Part shown: piece after piece, positions 44,459 through 52,383 of the stretch
How the letters are laid out: each line of letters opens with the position of its first letter
How positions within the stretch are numbered: position 1 is the stretch's first letter
Origin: Streptomyces hygroscopicus
GTDB taxonomy: Bacteria > Actinomycetota > Actinomycetes > Streptomycetales > Streptomycetaceae
Direction of reading: 5' to 3'
DNA length: 64,000 nt
Assembly (NCBI GenBank): GCA_002021875.1
Contig: CP018627.1
Span: forward strand, 7,130,001 to 7,194,000
Notes under the pieces: model-generated
Seen by the model: only the letters and a program-made list of their open reading frames with translations
Told to the model about the DNA's origin: nothing
Database searches by the model: none
Translations under genes and position numbers: made by a program

Positions 44459-44893
44459 ATGGGAGCACACGCACACCCGGAACTTCCGCACCGCTACACC
44501 CTCTCCGCCCCCGCCCTCCCCATCTCTCCGCGCCTGTGCCGCGACTTCGTGCGCGGGATTTTCGCGGCCTCAGGGCTTCCCCAACTCGCCGAGGCGGCAG
44601 CCCTGTGCACCTCGGAGTTAGTCACCAACGTCCACCGCCACGGCAAGGGCGACGTACGGATGGCCGCCACTATCCGGCACGACCGCATCCGGGTGGCCGT
44701 CCATGACGACAGCCCCGAACTGCCCTCGCCCCGCCGCGCGGCTTTCGATGAGACCAACGGGCGTGGCCTCTTCCTTGTCACGGCACTCTCCGACGTCTGC
44801 GGCATGACCTATGACGAAGCAGCCGAAGGCACCGGCAAATCGGTGTGGTTCGAGTTCAACGTCCCGCCCGCGAACACGAAAAGCACCGCATGA
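44459..44893 (+). CDS. HATPase_c anti-sigma-factor-like ATP-binding protein
   Basis: A 144-residue GHKL ATPase of the RsbW/SpoIIAB-like type: N-box ELVTNVHRHG (about residues 53-62), G1 box VAVHDDSPELP, G2 NGRGLFLV and the C-terminal GKSVWFEF. GGAGG lies just before ATG 44459. Leu54, inside the N-box, is encoded by TTA (44618-44620), which is striking in such a conserved place. These proteins are found with XRE/DUF397 pairs across Streptomyces; a kinase or anti-sigma role is inferred. Confidence 0.9.
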   Translation: MGAHAHPELPHRYTLSAPALPISPRLCRDFVRGIFAASGLPQLAEAAALCTSELVTNVHRHGKGDVRMAATIRHDRIRVAVHDDSPELPSPRRAAFDETNGRGLFLVTALSDVCGMTYDEAAEGTGKSVWFEFNVPPANTKSTA

Positions 44894-45117
44894 ACCCCAC
44901 CCCCGCCGAGCGGGTCGCCGAGACCCTGCGCGACGACTTCGCCGCCCACGGCGTACGGCTCCCCGACGTACGGGCCGACCTCACCGACCCCCGGCAACCC
45001 CGGCTGGAGCTCGGCACCATCCCCCTCGGCACCGGCTTCGCGCTGCTGCGCGTACTCACGGACTACCAGCGCCTGCTGAAGGCCGAGCGAGCCCGACTGG
45101 ACCGACCAGCTACGTAG
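44890..45117 (+). CDS. Small conserved-type protein downstream of the ATPase
   Basis: A 75-residue soluble protein starting MNPTPAERVAETLRDDFAAH. The ATG overlaps the ATPase stop (ATGA), so the two are co-translated. Composition is normal for a coding region, with a predicted helix at each end. I do not know a family for it. A partner of the ATPase is the obvious guess. Confidence 0.72.
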   Translation: MNPTPAERVAETLRDDFAAHGVRLPDVRADLTDPRQPRLELGTIPLGTGFALLRVLTDYQRLLKAERARLDRPAT

Positions 45118-45122
45118 CACTC

Positions 45123-47443
45123 TCATCGCTGGAGGATGCGGCTGACTCGAACCGTATCGGGGTGCTCAGAGCCACGAATGGTTTCGCACAGGGGCAGGAT
45201 CTCCCGTGCAAGGCTTTCAGCCTCCGTTGTATGCCCGGCATCGAACAGGTGGCCAGCCAGTTCGCTGCGGCTCATGAGCGTGATGGGGTGCTCGGGCCCG
45301 AGTAGCCGTGAGCGCGCGCTGATGACCCGCTGCATGAGGTCTACGGCTGCGCCGTACTTGCCCTGGGCTGCTGAAATGCGACCCAGTAGGTGAGCGGTGG
45401 ACAGCGTTTGCGGATGTTCGGGACCTTGAGCATGCTCGCGGTCTACAAGGGTCTGGCCTGCCAAGGCTTCGGCTTCGCGCACATCACCGATGTAGAGGGC
45501 ACCGTAAGCGTGGTTGAGGCGAGCGTCCATCGTTGTGGAGTGGTACCGGCCGAGAACTTGCTCGCAAGCATCAACCGTTCCCGGAGCGATCCGAGTGAAC
45601 TCATCGTTCTCTCGGCATTCGCAGAGCAGCGCAAGCAGAATTGCCCGGCTCTTGAGCGTTTTCGGATGCTGTTCTCCCAAGCGGCTTCGCTGGCCGTCCA
45701 ACGCTCTCCGTAGGAATCGCAGCGCTTCTGCGTAGCGTCGCATGAGGTGCAGTGGCTGCCGTAGTGCGAAGCAACTGTCCAGGGTGTCTGGATGGTCGGT
45801 CCCCAGGACACGTTCACGCACCTGAAGAACGCGCCGATGCAGGTTCTCGGACTCCTCATAGCGGCCCAGCCGGAACAATGCTCGCGCGACGTGGTGCTGG
45901 GCGGTCAGCGCCAAGGGGTGTTCCGGGGCAAGCACACGGCGCGTTGTGCTCGCCGTGGCCTCCGCTGTGGTCAGAGCAGCGGTGTAGTCACCGGCGTCGT
46001 AAACGCGCTCGGCGAGGCGTATGGCCAACTCCAGCACGCGCTCCGCCGTAGCACCGCCGATCTGCCGCAGCAGCCCCGCCGCGTGCGGAACGAGCAGCGC
46101 AACGGACTCGCCTCTGGCCCCGGAACCAGCCTCCGCCGGAAGCGCAGCCTCTAGCAGCGTTGCCGCCGCTTCGGTGAGAGCCGCGCGCTGCTCAGCCGGG
46201 ACGCCCGAGGCGACGCTGTCGAGGAGCACCCCGTGCACCTGGACGCAGCGCACCGGTCGTTCACCGTCCGCACGCGGAGGCGCGGAGACAATTGTGGCCA
46301 ATGAGTGGTCGATCAACCCGCGCAGCGCCGGTTCGACGCGCGCGCTGTCCAGCAAGCCCGTTCCGCCCAGCGATGCCGGAGCCAGAACCGCGAGCGGCAG
46401 TGGGTCCGCGCTCCAGCAGGACAGCAGCCGCAGCAGTGTCGTCGCTTCAGGGAGGCCCTGGTCGGCGAGGGCGTCAAGTGACAACTGCCAGGTGCGGCTG
46501 ACCAGGTGCCGGGACTCGGAACGGCCGGAGTCGAGGGCCGCTCCCTGGTCGATGAGGCCGATCGGGTCGTCTTCGAGGCGGGCTCGGTATTCGTCCATGG
46601 ACCAGGACTCCAGGAGCTGGTGGTGCAGATAGGAACCCGCGAGGGTCAGCGCGAGCGGCAGGCAGCCGAGGCGGACGGCGACCTGTTCGGCCGCCGCCGG
46701 AGTGCCCGCGTGCGGCGCGAGGTCGCACAGGACCTGGGCCGCGTCCTCGGTGGGCAGCACATCGACGGGATGGAGGACCGCGCCTCGCCAGGCGCGCGAG
46801 GTCGCGTATCGCGTGGTGAGCAGCACCGTGCCGCGAGGGCTGGTGCGCAACCAGCCGCCTTCTTCCAGGATCGCCGGATCGTCGGCGTTATCGATCACCA
46901 GGAGCCAGGGCTCCGGGGAGCGGTCCAGGTGGTGCCATACGAGGTCCGCGGCGGCGCGCTGCCCGCTGTGCGCGGCGGCCAGTTCGCCGGGCCCCGCGCC
47001 CCGGTCGGCGGCGACAGCCAGCATGCCCGCGCGCAGGGACAGCCGCTCCGAGGCGTTGACCCACAATCCGATCCTGGCCCGGTCGTGGACGGCCTCGGTG
47101 AACAGGGCGTGCGCCACCGCTGGCCGCAGCCGCCCATGCCGTGCATGACGTGGACCTGTCCGCCATCACCGTCCACCGCCGTCCGTAATCGCCGCATCAG
47201 GTCCGCGCGGTCGCGCAGGACGGACGGTGCCCGGCCGACCAACGGGATCCGTACGGAGTCCGGGCCCATCCCTGTGGCGGAGAGTGGAGCCGTTGGAGCG
47301 GCTGTCTCAGCGAACAGGGAGGCGCCGGGGCCCGGCGCGTAGTGGTGATGGTGTTCGGTGATGTGCTGGTCGCCGGTCGACTGAAAGACCCGGCCCTGTC
47401 CCGAGGCGCGGCCCTCCGTGTGTGGAGGCGGCGGACCGCTCAC
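45123..47443 (-). pseudogene. STAND-type NTPase with TPR repeats, frameshifted in Walker A
   Basis: Two frames make one protein. The N-terminal part (GTG 47443) has a GDQHITEHHHHYAPG segment and reads VHVMHGMGGCG, then goes out of frame; from about 47120 the other frame continues AVAHALFTEAVHD and runs about 660 residues with Walker B-like WLLVIDNADD and at least five kinesin-light-chain-type TPRs (HPDTLDS, HPKTLKS, HPQTLST, HPITLMS, HPDTVRV). The expected GMGGCGKT lost about 4 nt at 47121-47123, removing the Walker A Lys-Thr codons. Mutation, phase variation or a sequencing error are all possible. It follows the NACHT gene on the same strand. Confidence 0.82.
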
Positions 47444-47563
47444 CGCTCGAGGATGTGCAGACGGGCCGTGACCAGTACCCCGGTGGACCCGGCCGCTCGC
47501 GCGAGGTGTGCGATCTGCGGCTGCATTCCGTTCCGCCCCCTCATCCGTGCCGAAGTCGGCCTT

Positions 47564-50500
47564 TCACGATACGTCGGTTGTGGAGCCGGTGGGGTCGGCC
47601 GGGCGGCCGGTACGCCTTGGCGCGTTGTCGGGCGTCGTCACCGTGACGCCGGGCAGTGATGCGGCACCGTTGATCTCCGCGTTGATCGTGACCGTCTCCA
47701 GGTCGGGGAGGGCGGCGAGCGGGGACAGATCGATGGAGCGGTCGGCGCCATGGGGAAAGAGGATGTTCAGGTGACGAAGGCGGGGGAATGCCGAGGGCAT
47801 CCAGGCGGTGTCCAGGAACTCGTGCAGAACATGCAGATCCAGCCAGGTGATGCTGGGTGGGAAGTCGCGCTCCATACTTGCGTGTCCGATCGTGACCTTC
47901 AGCCGCTCCAGTGCTGTGAGCTTCTCCAGGCCATAGGGCACGACGCCCACGCCTGACAGGCCCGGTGTTTCGACGACCAAGGTGCGGAGGGGGAGGTCGG
48001 ACAGGCCGGTGAGGAAGAGGGCCCCACCAAGACAGTCGGTCAGATAGAGCGTTTCGAGGTTCGCCAGGTGGCCGATCGCGGCGCCGAGGTCTTCGACCAC
48101 GTGGTTACGGTTAAGCCGGAGCCGAGTCACCTCCTCCCCATCGAGGCTGTCCCTGATCTCGTCCTCGGTGAAATCACCGCGCAGGATCAGCCAAGGACGC
48201 GGCCCCGTGTCCAGAAGCAACCGCAATTCCTCCATGGAATCGGCCACGAAGTACAACTCGTCCCGGTCCATGCGGAGGATCACCTCACGGAAGTACCGCT
48301 CGGTTTCGTACCGCCCCCAGCACGAGGCGAGCTGCCGACGAACTTCGAGCGCCGAATGGTTGGCGAATTGGGCCAGATACGGGATCGCCGCGTCCACCGA
48401 TATGCGTGAGGCCGTCACCACACAGCAGTGCGCCTGCTCGTCGGTCAGCCCCTCCGGCGGAGGCAGGAGCTCAAGCACCAGCGGGCCCACCGTGGCCAAC
48501 TCCCGTGCTCGCGCGACGTCCAACGGCGGGATGAACCCCATCGCATGCCGCGTGACCTCGCCCCGTGTCGCTGGGTCCAGGTCCGGCGCGTGCTCCAGAC
48601 AGGCCATGGCCAGCAGGAACAGACGAAGCGCCGAGTCGGCGCTGTCCTTGTGCCGGGCCAGCTCCAGCAGCTTGTTCAGCAACTCCGCCCGCTCGCGCGG
48701 CCGCGCATGCGCCACCGCCATGCGGATGACGTCCTCCCACTGCGCGTCATGCGCATTGCGGATCAGCAGGCCCACATCCCACGCCTCCACCGCCGCCTTC
48801 GCGCCCAGGTAGTCCTGGAAGGTGCGGTGGACGAAGTCCACCGTGCTGACCGACGGCTCGCGCAACAGTCCGCTGCGCAGCAGCAGATGGCGCAGGATGG
48901 CGGGCGCGTCGCCCAGGGCGCGGGCGGCAGGCACCGAGGGGAGGGCCTCCTCGATGAGGCGCTCCGCGCGGTCCCGGTCCAGCTCGGCCTCGCCGTTGCG
49001 GATCAGGTAGTAGGCGAGCCGCTGGAGGAGCTGGATCTGCGGCTCCTCGTCGAGCTGGACGTCGCCCGGCGCGTAGATGCGGCGCTCGGTGTCGCGCCGC
49101 GTCAGCAGCATCGACAGTGCCGCGTCGTACAGCGCCTTGCGGCCCGGCGGCAGATAGCCGCGCCGGGCGCGGTGCAGGGCGCAGATCAGTCCGCACATCA
49201 GCGGGTTCGTGGCGAGGCGGCTGAGATCTTGCTTGGTGCGGACGGCGGTGTGCAGGGCCGACTCGTAGTCGTCCAGCGCCGTCCGTTCCTCCTCCGTACG
49301 GCAGGTCCGGCGGGCCGCCTCATGCCAGCGGTCGATGAACGCCGCCATGTCCTCGCGGCTCATCGGGGACAGCGTGAACTCGGAGAAGTCCTGTGCCCCC
49401 AGCCAGTCGTCGGCGACGGCGGAGGGGCGGGAGGTGACCAGCCACAGATTCTCGGGGTAGGCGATGAGGAGGTCGGACAGCCAGGCCCGGGTGCGCTCGC
49501 GGTCGCGTTCGGGGATCTCGTCGATGCCGTCGATCAGCAGCAGCCCGCGCCCGGCGTTGAGGACGCGGTCGGCCCAGCCCGGCGGCTGGGCGCCGTCCAG
49601 CGGATTGTGGACGGAGGCCAGGAACGAGGCCGGGGAGGGCAGGGATTCCTGGCGGGCGATCGTACGCAGCGGGAGGACGAAGGGGACGCGGCCGATGAGC
49701 TGCTCCAGGCCGCGCAGCGACTCCTGCCGTGCGGTGCACACGGCGAGCCACTGGACGAGCGTGGTCTTGCCGGAGCCCGCGCCCCCGCGCAGCAGCACGC
49801 GCTGATGGCCGGAGAGCGCCCGGTCGGCAGGCAGGGTCGCGGGAAGCGCGGCGTGCTCACCGACGAACTCCGCGGCGTGCGCGCCCAGCGGGCGCTCCTC
49901 GCCGGAGGAGGAGACCGCCTCCAGGCTGAGATACGCCGCGTCCAGCGGCCACGTGGCCTCAGCGTGGCTGAGGTCGATCCCGACGATGGTCAGCGTGGAG
50001 TGCTTGCCGATCATGTACTCCGCGTACCGGCGCTCAAAGCCCGCGTCCTGCGCGGTCTGGGACGGAATCCGCTCGATCAGGATGTCGATCTTGGTGATCA
50101 GCTCGCTGAGCCGGCCGCTCTGGTCGACGAGGGTGCGGGGGACGAAGGCCGAGCGCTGGGTGAAGAAGTGCAGGATGTGCAGGCAGGCGGTGTCCAGCAG
50201 GCGCTCGTAGAGCAGCGTGCCGCCCTGGCTGAGGTGCTGCGCGCCTCGTCCCCTTCCCCGCGTGCGGGTGGCGTGGGCCAGTTCGTAGGCCAGTCCTTGG
50301 TGGCCGAGCTGCACCGCCTGGACGTCGTTCATATCGAGGTCGCCGAGCGCGTACAGCGTGGTGGCCAACTGCTCGGCCACGAGCTCGTCCTCGTCGGCGG
50401 GGCATGGCCGCTCGCCGGGGCCGGCGTGCCGGGTGGCCTGGGCGACCAGTTCGTCGGCGAGCTTGTCGAGATCCCTCTCGGTCAGCGTGCGCTTCTCGCC

Positions 50501-50638
50501 GCGGAACGAGACGAGGGAGGAAATGCGGACCGGCTGGTTGACCAGCCCGGCGCCCGGCCCCTCCTTGACGAACAGCTTCTTGATGACCGGTGCGACGACG
50601 CTCGACGCCAGGCGCGCGCCGATGACTGCGGGATCCAC
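47564..50638 (-). CDS. NACHT-domain STAND NTPase with C-terminal leucine-rich region
   Basis: A 1024-residue protein: helical N-terminal domain (about 1-250), NACHT ATPase with Walker A RGGAGSGKTT (284-293) and Walker B LLLIDGIDEIPE (366-377), helical NACHT-associated region, HEAT-like stretch and a leucine-rich C-terminus (LRLNRNHVVEDLGAAIGHLA, LETLYLTDCLGGA; about 860-1000). This is the layout of bacterial NLR-like proteins (bNACHT), several of which defend against phage by sensing and oligomerising. No nuclease, TIR or other known effector domain is visible at the N-terminus. GTG 50638 with GGGGGGA upstream. Confidence 0.92.
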   Translation of the reverse strand: MDPAVIGARLASSVVAPVIKKLFVKEGPGAGLVNQPVRISSLVSFRGEKRTLTERDLDKLADELVAQATRHAGPGERPCPADEDELVAEQLATTLYALGDLDMNDVQAVQLGHQGLAYELAHATRTRGRGRGAQHLSQGGTLLYERLLDTACLHILHFFTQRSAFVPRTLVDQSGRLSELITKIDILIERIPSQTAQDAGFERRYAEYMIGKHSTLTIVGIDLSHAEATWPLDAAYLSLEAVSSSGEERPLGAHAAEFVGEHAALPATLPADRALSGHQRVLLRGGAGSGKTTLVQWLAVCTARQESLRGLEQLIGRVPFVLPLRTIARQESLPSPASFLASVHNPLDGAQPPGWADRVLNAGRGLLLIDGIDEIPERDRERTRAWLSDLLIAYPENLWLVTSRPSAVADDWLGAQDFSEFTLSPMSREDMAAFIDRWHEAARRTCRTEEERTALDDYESALHTAVRTKQDLSRLATNPLMCGLICALHRARRGYLPPGRKALYDAALSMLLTRRDTERRIYAPGDVQLDEEPQIQLLQRLAYYLIRNGEAELDRDRAERLIEEALPSVPAARALGDAPAILRHLLLRSGLLREPSVSTVDFVHRTFQDYLGAKAAVEAWDVGLLIRNAHDAQWEDVIRMAVAHARPRERAELLNKLLELARHKDSADSALRLFLLAMACLEHAPDLDPATRGEVTRHAMGFIPPLDVARARELATVGPLVLELLPPPEGLTDEQAHCCVVTASRISVDAAIPYLAQFANHSALEVRRQLASCWGRYETERYFREVILRMDRDELYFVADSMEELRLLLDTGPRPWLILRGDFTEDEIRDSLDGEEVTRLRLNRNHVVEDLGAAIGHLANLETLYLTDCLGGALFLTGLSDLPLRTLVVETPGLSGVGVVPYGLEKLTALERLKVTIGHASMERDFPPSITWLDLHVLHEFLDTAWMPSAFPRLRHLNILFPHGADRSIDLSPLAALPDLETVTINAEINGAASLPGVTVTTPDNAPRRTGRPADPTGSTTDVS

Positions 50639-50946
50639 GTCCCATTCCCCCCGGTAGTTGTGTGTCCCTGACCGGACAGCGTACAGCGGGGTAAGGACCT
50701 TGGTCCCGAATCGGACATCCGAAAGTCCCCGCGAAGGTGACTTCTCGCACAGGCCCTTCGGCGTCTACTACGGTAAATAGGGGATCTCGCAGGTCAGAGG
50801 TGTGATGAGGGTTTCCGGGAATTTCGTGCGGGAAACGCTTCACATAACCAATTCGCTACGTAGCCACTTAGTAGAAGAACGCCTTGGCCTATTCACGAGA
50901 ACGGGATAACAAGAGGCGTCCAAAGACGCTTCTGGAGGTACTTCCC
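50639..50946. other. Divergent intergenic region between NACHT and M23 peptidase genes
   Basis: The 308 bp hold promoters for both genes but no gene. The middle (about 50770-50900) is clearly AT-richer. GGGAAACGCTTCACATAACC resembles an ECF-type -35 (GGAAAC) region, with CGCTACG about 17 nt on. No c-di-AMP (ydaO) riboswitch core was found. A hairpin next to the peptidase ribosome-binding site is listed separately. Confidence 0.5.
50912..50933 (+). promoter_or_regulatory. Hairpin directly against the M23 gene's ribosome-binding site
   Basis: AGAGGCGTC and GACGCTTCT pair over 9 bp (one G-U) around CAAA, and the GGAGGT ribosome-binding site begins at the next base. Such a fold could limit or time initiation at ATG 50947. 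Confidence 0.45.
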
Positions 50947-51594
50947 ATGGCCCCGCGCGCCACAAACCGCCGTTTCTCGCTTACGTCCGTATCCAAGGGG
51001 CGCGCCGCTGTGGTCGCCGTCGGCCTGGGCGCCTCGCTCGTGCTGGGCGCCGGAACGGCGTTCGCCGTGGGGGCGGGCGATGCCCCCGCCGCCCCGTCCG
51101 TCAAGCAGGTCGCCGCGAAGGCCCCGGCGAAGAAGGCCCCCGCGAAGAAGGCCCCGGCCAAGAAGGCCCCCGCGAGCGACTGGCAGACCCCGGTCGACAA
51201 GTTCTCGATAGGCGCCGCCTTCGGTCTGGCGGGCAACCTGTGGTCGCACAACCACAGCGGCCAGGACTTCGTCGTGCCGACCGGCACCCCGGTGCACGCG
51301 GCCCACGAGGGTGTCGTCGTCAAGGCGGGCCCGAACGGCGGCGGCGACGGTCCCGCGTACGGCAACGCGATCGTGATCAAGCACGACAACGCGACGTACT
51401 CGCAGTACGCCCACCTGTCCCGGATCGACGTGCGGATCGGCCAGACCGTGACCGAGGGCCAGCAGATCGGCCTGTCCGGCAGCACCGGCAACTCGACCGG
51501 CCCGCACCTGCACTTCGAGATCCGTACGACGCCGAACTACGGCACCGCGGTCGAGCCGCTCAAGTTCCTCCGCGACCACGGCGTCAAGGTCTGA
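50947..51594 (+). CDS. Secreted M23-family peptidoglycan peptidase
   Basis: A 215-residue exoenzyme: signal peptide (RAAVVAVGLGASLVLGAGTA and AFA cleavage region, about residues 19-41), a Lys/Ala/Pro spacer with KKAPA repeats, then a LytM-type zinc domain with HNHSGQDF and GPHLHFEI; the His and Asp ligands of both motifs are present. It cuts peptide bridges of peptidoglycan. ATG 50947 with GGAGGT 7 nt upstream. The last seven codons and the stop are exactly duplicated downstream. Confidence 0.93.
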   Translation: MAPRATNRRFSLTSVSKGRAAVVAVGLGASLVLGAGTAFAVGAGDAPAAPSVKQVAAKAPAKKAPAKKAPAKKAPASDWQTPVDKFSIGAAFGLAGNLWSHNHSGQDFVVPTGTPVHAAHEGVVVKAGPNGGGDGPAYGNAIVIKHDNATYSQYAHLSRIDVRIGQTVTEGQQIGLSGSTGNSTGPHLHFEIRTTPNYGTAVEPLKFLRDHGVKV

Positions 51595-51618
51595 CGCGAC
51601 CACGGCGTCAAGGTCTGA
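51571..51618. repeat. Perfect 24-bp tandem duplication of the M23 gene's 3' end and stop
   Basis: The unit at 51571-51594 ends with the TGA stop codon and is repeated identically at 51595-51618. It keeps the frame, so a read-through ribosome would add the same residues and stop again. Confidence 0.92.
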
Positions 51619-51644
51619 CGCAATTCATGCGCTTTATGCGCATA

Positions 51645-52223
51645 TCAGCCATGTGTCGATGACGCATGAGCCTGCTCCACCAGATCGAGGGCGACCTCCA
51701 GGGCGGCATCGCGCTTGTCCTCGGGGGTGCCCTCGATCGCCTGCAGCGCGAACATCCGCGCATGCATGCTGAACAGGGCGATGACGCTCCGGACCTGGTC
51801 GACCATGGGCGCCTCCGGGTCCCGGATCATGGCGGACATCGCGAGCATCCGGTTCTTGAAGATCTGGCCGATGCTCAGCTCGCGCACCGTCGCCTGGTTC
51901 TCCTGCATGAAGCGCATCAGCGGCTCGGCGATGTCCAGGGCCGCGCTGTAGCGGCGCAGCAGCTCTTGCTTGGTCTCCAGGCTGCGCGGCTGTTGCTCGC
52001 CCCAGGCGATCAGCTCGTCGAGCGGCCGGCCCAGGTCCTGGAACAGGCTGAGGACGATGTCTTCCTTGGTCTTGAAGTGGTAGTAGAGCGCCGCCTTGGT
52101 GACCTCGAGATGCTCGGCGATCTCGCGCAGTGACGTTTTCTCGTAACCCTGCTCCGCGAAGAGTTCCAGGGCCACGTCCTGGATGCGCTGACGGGTGTCT
52201 CCCCGCCGCGGTGTGTTGCCCAT
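51645..52223 (-). CDS. TetR-family regulator of the adjacent MFS exporter
   Basis: A 192-residue TetR protein: helix-turn-helix TSLREIAEHLEVTKAALYYH (about residues 31-50) and a compact ligand domain. ATG 52223 has AGGAG upstream. It is divergent from the MFS exporter gene, and a long inverted repeat (52272-52343) lies between them. It should repress both genes until an exporter substrate binds. Confidence 0.92.
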   Translation of the reverse strand: MGNTPRRGDTRQRIQDVALELFAEQGYEKTSLREIAEHLEVTKAALYYHFKTKEDIVLSLFQDLGRPLDELIAWGEQQPRSLETKQELLRRYSAALDIAEPLMRFMQENQATVRELSIGQIFKNRMLAMSAMIRDPEAPMVDQVRSVIALFSMHARMFALQAIEGTPEDKRDAALEVALDLVEQAHASSTHG

Positions 52224-52271
52224 GGGCTCTCCTGTGCTGGTGGTCTGGCTGCCGTAGGCAGGCCGAACGTA

Positions 52272-52343
52272 ACTTACTTGACGCCCGGCTAGTTGGCGCC
52301 TTACCGTCTCCACTGTACTGAACTAGCCGGGCGGCAAGTAAGT
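52272..52343. promoter_or_regulatory. Paired operator: 23-bp inverted repeat between tetR and MFS genes
   Basis: Arms 52272-52294 and 52321-52343 match at 22 of 23 positions and are 26 nt apart; each has ACTTACTTG at the outer end and CTAGTT at the inner end. Each arm is itself weakly symmetrical, so two TetR dimers may bind. The arms cover likely promoters: TTGACG (52278-52283) and TGTACT (52314-52319) toward the exporter. Confidence 0.8.
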
Positions 52344-52383
52344 GGGCGTCAGGGCTCTCATCATCCAGGGGGAGACGGAGAAC

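Noticed and set aside
50639..50946. c-di-AMP (ydaO) riboswitch before the M23 peptidase gene
   Set aside because: The conserved cores of that riboswitch are not present; only a short hairpin next to the ribosome-binding site was found.
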